Notes under the pieces: generated by a model
Databases searched by the model: none
Told to the model about the DNA's origin: nothing
The model's input: the letters and a program-made list of their open reading frames with translations, nothing else
Program-made: the position numbers and the translations under genes
From: 01-FULL-43-15b sp964472675
GTDB lineage: Bacteria; Patescibacteriota; Microgenomatia; UBA8517; UBA10165
DNA: 64,000 bases
Assembly (NCBI GenBank): GCA_964472675.1
Contig: CAYYLO010000003.1
Span: 1 to 64,000, forward strand
Direction of reading: 5' to 3'
In this document: piece by piece, positions 23,889 through 32,265 of the stretch
Position numbering within the stretch: the stretch's first letter is position 1
How the letters are laid out: each line of letters begins with the position of its first letter

Positions 23889-25571
23889 TTACCTCGACCA
23901 CAAAGTATACACTACCGTTCCATCTGGTCGTTTGATTTGCCCCAGAAGCGTGGCTCCGGCAGGCGGAGAGCTGGTTTCGCAGGCATCAGCGTCAACTGCC
24001 AGAATCCGTTCTTCTAGAGCAAAAACGTCTCTGGAGGGACAGCGCTGGCTAGTAAAAGTAAAGTTTTGGAAACCCCAAACACCTTTATCTCTTTTGTTCG
24101 CCGATTGCGTAAAAGTTGCCGGATCATATTTGCCAAAAAATGCTAGCCATGGGTATGGGCTATCGGGAATTTCGGTAAAGTAAATCTTATCATAGTTTCC
24201 TTGCAGGCTGTTGATTTTGAGCGCAAGTTCTTTTGCGCCGGCATTGCGAGATAAGGTTCCGCCAACCGGATTGTGGATGAAGTATTGATGCAGAAAGAAG
24301 ATAAAATTTACTGACAAGAGGGCAAAAGACAGTGACAAGGATAATGTGCGATGCCGTGAATTCGCAAACCAGTACAGCCCGTAGGCTTCAATAATAGATA
24401 AAAAGGGAATCATAAAAAGCGCGCGGTGCATATTTGGAGCGTCTTCGGTTGTAACAGCCGCGGGAAGCGGAGATATCAGTACAAGTCCAAGTACAAGAAT
24501 TGAGGCATACGGTTTATGCTGTGCGATTGCGACCAGTCCGGCTAAAAGTAGGAAAAATTCAACGTAAGTTAAAACGCCCATCCCGCTGGTCATGTAACGG
24601 GTGGGTTTTGCTTCTTTGGGGACAAGGAAGAATTTGGCGCTAATGTATTGAGTGTATTCATTGACAAAGCGTCTTGCGTAAACTGAGGGCTTGTTGTGGA
24701 ATAGTCTGGCGACAAAGACTCTGTTAGGCCCTTCTTCAAACGGCATTTTATCGAGTTCGTAAGCAACGTCGAGGTCTTTGAAGATGGAAACCTGGTTGAA
24801 TCGGCCGCGAGCGGCTGGATCGAGGGCAAATAGTAAAGTAACAAGTGATACAGAGAACAAGAGAACAAGCGGGAGTTTGAAGTGTAATTTTGGCAGATCG
24901 CGCAGGGTGGGACGCGGGCGCGAATTCCACCAGAAGAAAGCTATGGTTATAAAAACAAACATAGGAATTAAAAGGCGGGCGGAATGGTATAGAAAGTAAG
25001 ACGAAAGTAGAAAAAGCAGAGTGAGTAGGAAAGGTAGTAAGGCGGGTGGCTTTTTATTGTTCAGTTGCCGTACAAGAAGCCACAAACCTGTGAGGGCAAA
25101 GAAAAGTGCAACGATACCTTCGGAGGTGGCGCGGGAAAGAGAGATGTGCCATGGCGACAAGGCTAGCAGCAGAGCAGAAAAAATTTCCAATGTCCAATTT
25201 CCAATGTCCAATTTTTTCCGAGGTGCTAATTCTCGAACTAAAAAATACATAGAAATTACGGTTAGAGCTCCGAAGAGGGCGCCTGGGAAGCGAACGGCAA
25301 ACTCATTCAAACCAAAAATCAAAATCGAAGGGATGGTTAGGTAAAAATATCCGGTGGGGCGGAAATCGCCGAAAGAGTTGTAGTAGAGAGGAAACTTGTG
25401 CCCCCAATCGTCGGCTCCGGTCTTTAGAATTGAATAAGCATTCCAGCCCGCTTTTACCTCATCTACATGGAAGCCGTCAGGTAGCCCTGCAAGTTTCCAG
25501 GTTCGCAAAAATAAAGCTAAAAGGAAAATTAAGAAAATCCATTTGTGCTTTTTCAAAAAATGTAAATGCAT
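23889..25571 (-). CDS. GT-C (ArnT/PMT-type) membrane glycosyltransferase
   Basis: 560 aa, about ten transmembrane segments. DGFHVDE after the first helix is the Asp-Glu loop motif of GT39/GT83-type enzymes that take sugar from a polyprenyl phosphate and work at the outer membrane face. The C-terminal third is soluble and ends VYTLWSR. An in-frame repeat (TTCCAATGTCCAAT twice, near 25190-25215) encodes GNWTLEI. Predicted to glycosylate surface proteins or glycans. Cotranscribed with the M16 peptidase. Confidence 0.88.
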   Translation of the reverse strand: MHLHFLKKHKWIFLIFLLALFLRTWKLAGLPDGFHVDEVKAGWNAYSILKTGADDWGHKFPLYYNSFGDFRPTGYFYLTIPSILIFGLNEFAVRFPGALFGALTVISMYFLVRELAPRKKLDIGNWTLEIFSALLLALSPWHISLSRATSEGIVALFFALTGLWLLVRQLNNKKPPALLPFLLTLLFLLSSYFLYHSARLLIPMFVFITIAFFWWNSRPRPTLRDLPKLHFKLPLVLLFSVSLVTLLFALDPAARGRFNQVSIFKDLDVAYELDKMPFEEGPNRVFVARLFHNKPSVYARRFVNEYTQYISAKFFLVPKEAKPTRYMTSGMGVLTYVEFFLLLAGLVAIAQHKPYASILVLGLVLISPLPAAVTTEDAPNMHRALFMIPFLSIIEAYGLYWFANSRHRTLSLSLSFALLSVNFIFFLHQYFIHNPVGGTLSRNAGAKELALKINSLQGNYDKIYFTEIPDSPYPWLAFFGKYDPATFTQSANKRDKGVWGFQNFTFTSQRCPSRDVFALEERILAVDADACETSSPPAGATLLGQIKRPDGTVVYTLWSR

Positions 25572-25708
25572 TAAAATGTCCTCAACAATTGTACTGCTGT
25601 ATGTAGTTGAAAAGAAATGCTGATTTTTTTATTTCTTTTACCGTGTGCGGGCACTTGACAAAGTTGCCTTCAATCAGCTTAACTAAAAGTGTAATTTACT
25701 TTAACAGC

Positions 25709-26185
25709 ATGACTGCCCGTAAAAAAATTAACAAAAAGCCTACTCCGTCTTCAGAGGGTACAATTTTTGTATTGTCTGTTGCTTTGGTTATTGCAATTGG
25801 CACATTTTTGTTTCTCTCTTCAAGACAAAAAGAGACAATAAAAGTTGCAGAAAAAAAGGAAGTAACAGTTATGTTAGCTTCTGAGAATAACTCAAGTGAA
25901 ACCGGAACTGCCTTTTTAAAGGAAGCTGATGGTAAGGTTGTGGTGACTTTGGCGGTTGAAAATAGCCCCAAGGGTGTGACCCAGCCGGCCCACATTCATA
26001 CCGGAACTTGTCCCAATCCAGGAGAAGTAAAATATCCTCTAAATTCCCTGGTTGACGGGAAATCTGAGACAACTCTTAACGTTTCTGTCAATGACCTACT
26101 AAGTCAGATGCCCTTAGCAGTTAATGTCCACAAGTCTGTTGCTAAGGCTAAAGTAAGCGTCTCCTGCGGCGATATAGCAAAGTAA
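25709..26185 (+). CDS. Membrane-anchored CHRD-like protein
   Basis: 158 aa from ATG 25709; a longer frame has no plausible start. There is a cytoplasmic basic tail, one helix (about 19-40), then a beta-rich outer domain with PAHIHTGTCPNPGEVKYPL, DGKSETTLNVSVNDLL and a C-terminal Cys. The pattern resembles CHRD domains, whose job is unknown; the His pair and Cys could bind metal. It stands alone, followed by an array of hairpins. Confidence 0.7.
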   Translation: MTARKKINKKPTPSSEGTIFVLSVALVIAIGTFLFLSSRQKETIKVAEKKEVTVMLASENNSSETGTAFLKEADGKVVVTLAVENSPKGVTQPAHIHTGTCPNPGEVKYPLNSLVDGKSETTLNVSVNDLLSQMPLAVNVHKSVAKAKVSVSCGDIAK

Positions 26186-26193
26186 ATGAAGCT

Positions 26194-26314
26194 CTACCAG
26201 CTTACGCTGGTAGTTTCTTCTAGCTTCAAGCGACATAGTCGCTTGCCCTCACACTCCGTGTTCGGGAAATCTTCATCCACTTACTCGCGCAAGTGGTTTT
26301 AAGATTTGTCGCTA
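26194..26314 (+). ncRNA. Hairpin array, candidate structured RNA
   Basis: Four hairpins follow each other after the CHRD-like gene: CTACCAGC-TTAC-GCTGGTAG (26194-26213), CAAGCGAC-ATA-GTCGCTTG (26227-26245), ACAC-TCC-GTGT (26250-26260) and CCACTT/AAGTGG (26277-26296). The last lies inside an outer stem AAATCTT/AAGATTT. GTCGCT at 26309-26314 can also pair with AGCGAC of the second hairpin, allowing a switch. No T-run ends it on the plus strand except the next terminator. RNA or repeat array is undecided. Confidence 0.4.
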
Positions 26315-26389
26315 TAAAAAAACGCGCCTCCGTTCAAACCACCCCACTGTGGCGATCCTCGAAAGGATCCTTACGTCAAACGAAGGCGC
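26315..26389 (-). terminator. Nested terminator of the 142-aa membrane protein gene
   Basis: On the minus strand the outer stem GCGCCTTCGTT/AACGGAGGCGC (one G-T pair) is followed by GTTTTTTT. The interior holds smaller hairpins, including GGATCCTTTCGAGGATC. Confidence 0.7.
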
Positions 26390-26402
26390 AAAGCGCTACA
26401 GG

Positions 26403-26831
26403 TTACCTGCGGTGTGCGTACCAGCTGTAGGCGCCGCCAAACTCGCACGCGACTGCGACAACGAATCCGACGACCAGCTGTTTCCAGAGGAAATCAATCT
26501 CCTCCGGAGAGATAGCCTGTTGCGCAAGCTGTGTCATCATGTAGAATGCGGTGCGAACCATGCCGATGATTAAGAGCGCTCCCAAGGCGTTGTAGGTCAG
26601 CGGGAACGTGAAGACGCTCTCCACCACCCTTAGGCACTTCTCTGTCCCGAAGGCATCGCATGCTGCAAGGAAGAGTCCTCCGGCACAGAGCGCTAGCGCC
26701 CACATGCCCTGCCGAGTAGTCCAGATCCCATAGAGGAAGAACCACGTCGGATTGCCGAAGAGGTGGAACCCAAACACTACCATGCCCAAGAACATCAAAG
26801 CGGATGCGATCAATTCCCTAGTCTTCACCAC
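26403..26831 (-). CDS. Orphan four-helix membrane protein
   Basis: 142 aa, GTG start behind AGGGGAA. There are four hydrophobic segments (about 8-27, 42-60, 76-95, 118-136). No family recognised. It is a complete transcription unit: promoter with TTGACT, 17 nt, TATGCT, and a nested terminator 14 nt after the stop. Its GC content is clearly above the window average, suggesting a different origin. Confidence 0.6.
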   Translation of the reverse strand: MVKTRELIASALMFLGMVVFGFHLFGNPTWFFLYGIWTTRQGMWALALCAGGLFLAACDAFGTEKCLRVVESVFTFPLTYNALGALLIIGMVRTAFYMMTQLAQQAISPEEIDFLWKQLVVGFVVAVACEFGGAYSWYAHRR

Positions 26832-26880
26832 ATTCCCCTGTAAAGCTTACTTCAGCGATTTCTCACTGAGATTGAGGTTA

Positions 26881-26909
26881 AGCATACACCAAACTCACAC
26901 GAAAGTCAA
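26881..26909 (-). promoter_or_regulatory. Promoter of the 142-aa membrane protein gene
   Basis: On the minus strand, TTGACT and TATGCT with a 17-nt spacer. The leader is about 45 nt. Confidence 0.7.
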
Positions 26910-26972
26910 GTATTATGGGTTTTACTTCCAAGAAAAAAACGCTTCCTTTCGACCATCGTTAAGTTGTGGTTT

Positions 26973-27446
26973 CTATTGAGGAGTTTTTAGATTGAAGCGA
27001 ACATTGGCCCATTCTACCAAAATCCGTGCAAGGTAAACCGCAGTAAGCGCGACAATAAAACTGCCTCCAATGTCCAACCAATGATGAACTTGAGCGTAAA
27101 CGCGGGAGGCGCCAACTAAAAATGCAAGGAAGGCAAGTACCATCCCCCACTTTTTGTTATAGATAAAAATTATTGCCGCGATTGTAGCAACTAAAAGCGT
27201 GTGATCTGAGGGGAAGCCGTTGTCAGGAGCGTGTGGAATTAAAGGCGTTGTATTGTTAACCACAAATGGACGCGGATCGATGATAAATTTTGAAGCAATT
27301 CTGGAAATTATCAGCGAAAGCGGCAGGGAGGCTATTGTGAGAACAGCTAATTTTTTGCGCTGGGTTGAAAGTACAAGTATGACAAGTCCTAAGACTACAC
27401 TGAGGATATAAGAATGTTTGGCAAAAGTTACAAGTAATGCATCCAT
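26973..27446 (-). CDS. PAP2 family membrane phosphatase
   Basis: 157 aa, about five membrane segments. All three PAP2 motifs are present: KFIIDPRPF, FPSDH and SRVYAQVHHWLD. Likely dephosphorylates undecaprenyl pyrophosphate (BcrC type) or another lipid phosphate, recycling the carrier used for peptidoglycan and glycan export. Single gene. Confidence 0.88.
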   Translation of the reverse strand: MDALLVTFAKHSYILSVVLGLVILVLSTQRKKLAVLTIASLPLSLIISRIASKFIIDPRPFVVNNTTPLIPHAPDNGFPSDHTLLVATIAAIIFIYNKKWGMVLAFLAFLVGASRVYAQVHHWLDIGGSFIVALTAVYLARILVEWANVRFNLKTPQ

Positions 27447-27493
27447 ATAATGTTGTCATCCTGACGTCGCATTCGCTCCCCAGAATGAAAGGT

Positions 27494-27691
27494 TTATTTC
27501 CCGGGCTTGGTTTTTGAAAGCGCTCCTCTGATTTTTTGATGGAAATAGACGAACTTTTCTTTGGAGAAATGATAGGCGCTGTAGGGAAGATTGCGCTTTA
27601 CACGCGCAAAAACTGAGGCGCGAGATTGAGAACGAAACTCTTTGGGGGTTTGCCGAAAATTGATATTCCTTGGTTTACTCATAAATAGCAT
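27494..27691 (-). CDS. Short basic protein after the isomerase gene
   Basis: 65 aa, strongly basic (RNINFRQTPKEFRSQSRASVFARVKRN, ending SKTKPGK). The ATG is one base past the stop of the preceding isomerase gene; a second in-frame ATG lies three codons on. Coupled translation is likely. Composition suggests binding to nucleic acid; no family recognised. Confidence 0.45.
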   Translation of the reverse strand: MLFMSKPRNINFRQTPKEFRSQSRASVFARVKRNLPYSAYHFSKEKFVYFHQKIRGALSKTKPGK

Positions 27692-27692
27692 G

Positions 27693-28274
27693 TCAGCCTA
27701 GTCTGCCTATGCCTTGTTGTAATTCTAAAGCATCCACCCACTGCGGGACAGGCACATCTTTGTAGGTGGGATTGGGAATTGCTGTGGCGATACCATTTTC
27801 TTCGGTTATGTAATAAGCCATGCCTTGATGCTTTTCTATCTCTTCATAATCTTGCGGAACGTGTCCGTCGTTCCAATTATCAAGTAGAACTAACTCCTGG
27901 TTCCCAATATTTGACCAAGAATGACCATATTCGGGAGTGATTAATATTTCATCCCCCGCCTTGGCTCGGATTAGTAAAACCTCATCAACTATATCTGGAT
28001 TCCACTCCCCGTTTCCGATATGTTTCTTTTGCAAAAGCAAAACTCCCTCTCCGGATTCGACTTTGTAAAGCTCTTCCAAAGGGTGTGTATGATAATGTCC
28101 AAAGGTTTTTGTGTATTCTCTTCCAAGTTTGCCAGGCTTAATAACCGTATTGTTTGCCCATTCGGATGGGCTTTTAAAGCTGAAAACTTTGTAAACTGGA
28201 TTGGGACCGGAAGAATTAGGTTCTTGCAGAACCTGTTTTAAGGATTCGAGCTTTCGGGTGCTAACAAGTTCCAT
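27693..28274 (-). CDS. Cupin-type glucose-6-phosphate isomerase
   Basis: 193 aa. It interconverts glucose-6-phosphate and fructose-6-phosphate. The metal site of the cupin fold is visible: GHYHTHPLEELYKVESGEG (two His and a Glu) and the later His in TPEYGHSWSNIG. DNWNDGHVPQDYEEIEKHQG and YYITEENG match the archaeal/cupin PGI pattern and not the classical bacterial Pgi. It supports sugar use together with the lower-glycolysis genes at 53-58 kb. Confidence 0.85.
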   Translation of the reverse strand: MELVSTRKLESLKQVLQEPNSSGPNPVYKVFSFKSPSEWANNTVIKPGKLGREYTKTFGHYHTHPLEELYKVESGEGVLLLQKKHIGNGEWNPDIVDEVLLIRAKAGDEILITPEYGHSWSNIGNQELVLLDNWNDGHVPQDYEEIEKHQGMAYYITEENGIATAIPNPTYKDVPVPQWVDALELQQGIGRLG

Positions 28275-28392
28275 ATTATTAACCTAAAATCATTTTAAGG
28301 ATATTATTCAAGCTTGTCGAGCAGCACACAGGCAAGCTTGCAATTATCCCCCAAAAGCGCAAAACTAATATAGTTGACAGGGGGTGATTTTT

Positions 28393-28584
28393 TTGATCAA
28401 CAAAATTTACAAATACCTGGGCAAGCATCCGCACTACAACAGCGTAATTCACACAATATCAGGCCTGGGGATTGGAGTCATTATCTCAAGGCCGTATGTA
28501 GCCAATCCGGTCAAATGGGGGGTGTTTCTTATTGTAATAGGCATCGTAGGACATCTTTACCCATATTTTGCAGGCAAGAAATGA
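28393..28584 (+). CDS. Small two-helix membrane protein
   Basis: 63 aa from TTG 28393, chosen because AGGGGGTG lies at Shine-Dalgarno distance; GTG 28384 is the alternative. There are helices at about 20-35 and 43-58, with YLGKHPHYNSVIH before the first. I recall similar short proteins in CPR genomes, but no function. A terminator follows. Confidence 0.6.
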   Translation: MINKIYKYLGKHPHYNSVIHTISGLGIGVIISRPYVANPVKWGVFLIVIGIVGHLYPYFAGKK

Positions 28585-28597
28585 GACTCGTTTAAAA

Positions 28598-28656
28598 AGC
28601 AAACAGACAGCCTTTTATATTTTACTTTACATAAAAAGACTGTCTGCAGCTTTTTT
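28598..28656 (+). terminator. Terminator after the two-helix protein
   Basis: CAGACAG with CTGTCTG plus further A-T pairs, ending in TTTTTT. It is followed by the perfect hairpin TGGTTGAC/GTCAACCA (28658-28688). The rest of 28689-29010 is AT-rich and holds no gene that I can support. Confidence 0.6.
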
Positions 28657-29010
28657 CTGGTTGACACGCCTGCTCTTTGCGTCAACCAAATTCAAATCAT
28701 CCTGCCCTGACCTGGTGTGTTTTTTGGTAACCTTGCTCTTAAAGCTACCGTAAGTTAGATTAAGCCCTGGAAGTTAATAATATGAAAGTTAAATGTAAGA
28801 ATTAAGTAAGTTAGCTATTATTCATTAATTTTGCTTCAAATCTGCTGTAATTTCTCTCAAAAATGAAGTAACATTGGCTCGGTATTTCGTGCCGCAATCA
28901 AATTGGGTATTGCATTTGTGAAAAAAAGCATAAATAATTTACAAAACGATAGTTCTGAACCTTTTTTAGCGAAGCTTTTTCTTATAAAAACTTCGCATAT
29001 ATGATAGTAA

Positions 29011-29877
29011 ATGACAACTACTGAGAGACCAATTTTTAACACAGATAGTCTTGGTATGATAACCGAAAAAACCGAGAAATCTGTAAGCATTCGGAAGGTA
29101 ACATCTCCCGACCAACTTCGTGTATGGCGGGAGATTTTTGATGGTGTTTTTCCGGAAAATGCTGGTGAATGCCCACAAAATTTACTTGAGCGATGCGCAA
29201 GCCGGGAAGCTTTGATTCACTCAGATTTTTACCTTATATTTAGAGGGGAAGAGGCGGTTGGTGTGCACTGGGTTTGTTGGGCACCTAACTCTTTGGTAGC
29301 GTATGTTCCCTGGTGCGGTGTTTTGCCGGGGCACCAAGGTTCAGGAGTTTACTCTAAAGCAATGGCCCTTGTTGAAAATGATTTGAGAGCTCAGGGTATA
29401 CGTATCGTTGCGCTAGAGTGCGAAGACCCAGCGTATATGACAACTCCTGAAAGAATTACTTTGGCCCAACGAAGATTGAAATTTTATCATAGGAATGGGT
29501 TTGCACATGTAGAGCAGAGTGCAGTTGCCTATGTCAGGCCAGACGAAACAGGTGTTGATTATAACGGACAGGTTAAAAGTGGTTTAATGTTTGGCCTTAA
29601 GCAGCTTTATCCTGAAGACCGTCTATTTGTTGAAGATCAAGGAGGGTTGGCTATTTCTGCAGTTGTGCTAAGGTATGTTTACACGGAAGTGATGAAAACA
29701 GATAGTGGGATACTAGATTGGCAAACACTTGCAGGGAATAGAGCTATACGCGAATACATACAGTCCTTGGAGCAGGCTGGTCTCTACGTTCCAATGTTAT
29801 CTTTACAAAAAGGTTCTTCTGGCTTCCCCCTACCTCAGCAAATTGCTGTTGCGCAACCAACTCTAACTCTTCAATAA
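29011..29877 (+). CDS. GNAT family acetyltransferase
   Basis: 288 aa. The GNAT core lies at about 95-180: VPWCGVLPGHQGSGVYSKAM is motif A with the acetyl-CoA pyrophosphate loop (Q-G-S-G), followed by RIVALECEDPAYM and KFYHRNGF (motif B). The C-terminal 100 residues are extra to a minimal GNAT. The substrate is unknown. TATGAT ends 5 nt before the ATG, so the transcript is probably leaderless. Confidence 0.8.
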   Translation: MTTTERPIFNTDSLGMITEKTEKSVSIRKVTSPDQLRVWREIFDGVFPENAGECPQNLLERCASREALIHSDFYLIFRGEEAVGVHWVCWAPNSLVAYVPWCGVLPGHQGSGVYSKAMALVENDLRAQGIRIVALECEDPAYMTTPERITLAQRRLKFYHRNGFAHVEQSAVAYVRPDETGVDYNGQVKSGLMFGLKQLYPEDRLFVEDQGGLAISAVVLRYVYTEVMKTDSGILDWQTLAGNRAIREYIQSLEQAGLYVPMLSLQKGSSGFPLPQQIAVAQPTLTLQ

Positions 29878-29966
29878 CTGCTCCTCCCACCTTCTCCTTA
29901 CGGAAACGTAATCTTACTTTAACCAATCAATGCTAGTCTTTTGATTTAGAAGGAGGTGAGTAAAAT

Positions 29967-30170
29967 ATGGGTGGAATGGATATGCAGTCGAAAAAGGCAG
30001 CGATTGACCATTTGGACCACGTAAGCTATCCGGCAACCAAAGAAGAACTGGTAAAAGCATGTGACAACATGTCAGATGTTCCGGAAGAAGGTAAAAAATG
30101 GTTTATGGACAATTTACCTGGAGGCACATACCAAAATTCAGGTGATGTTAGAGCCGCGCTTAGGATGTAA
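29967..30170 (+). CDS. DUF2795 domain protein
   Basis: 67 aa behind a strong AGGAGGTGAG site. The whole protein matches DUF2795: AAIDHLDHVSYPATKEELVK, then WFMDNLPGGTYQNSGDVRAAL. A short helical domain of unknown role, often in stress-related proteins. Initiation here clearly uses Shine-Dalgarno, unlike many neighbours. Confidence 0.8.
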   Translation: MGGMDMQSKKAAIDHLDHVSYPATKEELVKACDNMSDVPEEGKKWFMDNLPGGTYQNSGDVRAALRM

Positions 30171-30287
30171 GTTTCTTGCGCACTGAAGATACAACTTGTT
30201 TCAAATTGAGACGGTTGGAGAAGCTGTTTTGCAACAGCTTCATAGAAATCTGTACCAATCTAGGGTATGATATATTAAGGTACAGAA

Positions 30288-30378
30288 GGACGGGTGGTGA
30301 AATTGGCAGACACGCAGCGTTCAGGGCGCTGTGAGCTAAAAAAAGCTCATGCGGGTTCAACTCCCGCTCCGTCCACCA
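30288..30378 (+). tRNA. tRNA-Leu(CAG)
   Basis: GGACGGG/TCCGTCC acceptor stem, anticodon loop TTCAGGG giving CAG, long variable arm (GAGCTAAAAAAAGCTC), T loop TTCAACT. CCA is encoded. First of a four-tRNA cluster. Confidence 0.95.
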
Positions 30379-30449
30379 CAAGAAGTTTGTAAGTGTGATT
30401 ATCTCCCCCGCTAAATGTTTGATCCCATTTGTGATAAAATAGCTACCAG

Positions 30450-30531
30450 GCCAGGGTGTCGTAACTGGTAGCCGAGCACGCTTGAGGTGCGTGTGGAGAA
30501 ATCCGTGCAGGTTCGAGTCCTGTCCCTGGCA
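30450..30531 (+). tRNA. tRNA-Leu(GAG)
   Basis: GCCAGGG/CCCTGGC acceptor stem, anticodon stem CACGC/GCGTG around TTGAGGT giving GAG, long variable arm, T loop TTCGAGT, discriminator A. Confidence 0.95.
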
Positions 30532-30557
30532 CTATCTAAAGACAATTAGTGATTCGT

Positions 30558-30628
30558 TGCGGGATCGTCTAGTGGTAGGACACGGGACTTTGGATCCCGG
30601 TACCTAGGTTCAAATCCTAGTCCCGCAG
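30558..30628 (+). tRNA. tRNA-Gln(TTG)
   Basis: TGCGGGA/TCCCGCA acceptor stem, anticodon loop CTTTGGA giving TTG, T loop TTCAAAT, discriminator G. CCA is not encoded. Confidence 0.95.
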
Positions 30629-30782
30629 CAAAACGAAGTTTTGCAAGGGACAAAAGGAAATTCTTATTTCCTTTTAATCCCGCTTCCTCCCAAGGAGGAA
30701 TTATACGCTCGAATTTTTTTTAGACACTTACCGCGAAAGTGGGCGCCATAGGCGCAACTTAAGTTGGGTAAGCACTTGAAAA

Positions 30783-30855
30783 GGACAAGTAGCTCAGTTG
30801 GAAGAGCATTCGGTTTACATCCGAAAGGTCACAGGTTCGAGCCCTGTCTTGTCCA
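30783..30855 (+). tRNA. tRNA-Val(TAC)
   Basis: GGACAAG/CTTGTCC acceptor stem, anticodon stem TTCGG/CCGAA around TTTACAT giving TAC, T loop TTCGAGC, discriminator A. The remnant recombinase gene ends 30 nt downstream. Confidence 0.95.
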
Positions 30856-30884
30856 CATTTAGAGACCGAAAAGAATTTGTCCTC

Positions 30885-31361
30885 TTAAATATCTCTTATT
30901 TCATCCTTGGCTCTTTCTGCTTCTAATATCTCAGACTTTTTAGTAGGTGAATAAATACTCCAAGGAAACTCAACTCCGAGATGTTCTAAAGTATTAACTT
31001 CTTGGTTACCAATAATGCCATAAATATCAATTAGTTTTACACCACATACGGTTAGTTGCATTTTTAGATGGTCATAAAAGTACGAGCCACCTCTGGTAAA
31101 TCTATCTATGGATTTAATAACAAAAAGCTGGATGCCATTGTTAGAGTCTTTACAGTAATCAACAACCTCCTGCATTGGTTGTTCATCTTTTGAAGCCGAC
31201 TCCATTAAGAAAAAGAACTTCTTAATGTTTAAGTTATGACTTTTTGCAAACTGTTCTATTTGATCTTTTTGCGCTTGTGGGGAATCACCCTGAAGGCCTT
31301 GTTTTAATGAAGAAATTCTTATCGCTGCTACTGCACTATTAGTAGATAAGTTAGGATTCAT
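30885..31361 (-). pseudogene. Truncated large serine recombinase
   Basis: 158 aa covering only the N-terminal catalytic domain: RISSLKQGLQGDSPQAQKDQ with the Ser nucleophile region, IKSIDRFTRGGS with the conserved Arg, and NTLEHLG, SPTKKSE and EAERAKDE at the end of the domain. Intact relatives are about 500 aa with recombinase and zinc-ribbon domains; those are missing here. The frame stops 30 nt from tRNA-Val. Its start overlaps the TGA of a frameshifted small upstream gene. Remnant of an integrated element. Confidence 0.8.
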
Positions 31362-31536
31362 GGTTGAGCAATTACTTTGTTTTTAAATCGCAACTTTCCA
31401 TTTAACTGGTCTTCTAAAATCCTATCGACAATAAGGTTTGTAATTACTTGAAGTCTTTCTTCTAGTGTCAAATTAGAGGTTAAGGTCTTTTATTTTCTGG
31501 AGTCTTAGTTTGTCTAAATCGTTCTGTTTTACTCAT
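31358..31536 (-). pseudogene. Frameshifted small gene upstream of the recombinase
   Basis: ATG 31536 opens MSKTERFRQTKTPENKRP and stops; one base later in another frame comes NLTLEERLQVITNLIVDRIL and EDQLNGKLRFKNKVIAQP, ending in a TGA that overlaps the recombinase ATG. Restoring one T in CCTTAACC would give a single protein of about 59 aa. The ATGA coupling shows that the pair was an operon. Confidence 0.5.
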
Positions 31537-31559
31537 ACCCACTCCTTACACACTATCCG

Positions 31560-32250
31560 TACTACGGATATATAATATCTCAAAAATGATTTGTCTGTCA
31601 AGGGGTAAAATGACTTAAAAACTGTGTAAACCTGCTTACACTAAAAAAAGGCAAATTGGAAGCTAAATTACTGAAATTTTTGTCGCTCTTATACTTTATA
31701 TATAATATAAAGAGAGAAGATAAAAAATATATGGCTTCTATATCATAAAAAACACCTGCAAACTAAAACTTACTTAACCTAAAATATTTAAAAAACCAAA
31801 AAGAAAGCTAGATTAAATAACCCTAATCAAAACTATAATTATCACCAATTTAATTCTATAAAAACTCACAATTTCCTGCACCCATGTAGATCCTAAAATT
31901 ACCACTACGCGTAGTGGTAAAAAATTGATCTTTTTGAAGCTAAATACTTAAAAATCTTTCCTATTCATTCCTTATATAGATATAAGAGGATGTAAATTCT
32001 GTATAAATAATCTCTAAACTATTAAAATAATCCTTACAAAAAATCTGCAAAATACCTAACTAAAAACGTCACTAAAAAATAAAAATCGATCTATACTTAC
32101 TACTCTTTCTTAACCCAAAACACATATCTTTCTTAATTACCAACAAACATTCCTAAACCTCTGAAATGAAAGATGTAATTAAAATTAAAAAACAATTAAA
32201 TAACAATTAAATAACAAGAGCTTATAATCTTTTACTAAAACAGCCACATC
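31560..32250. other. AT-rich gene-free stretch with a perfect 22-bp palindrome
   Basis: About 690 nt of strongly AT-rich DNA with no supportable gene. It contains many short A- and T-tracts, a TATATATAATATA run near 31697 and the palindrome TTACCACTACG/CGTAGTGGTAA at 31899-31920. I see no DnaA boxes or iterons. It may be the regulatory or replication region of the decayed element next to it, or a relic. Confidence 0.5.
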
Positions 32251-32265
32251 TGATATAATCTCGCA

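Noticed and set aside
31560..32250. Replication origin
   Set aside because: AT-rich and palindromic, but no DnaA boxes, iterons or nearby dnaA/repA gene.
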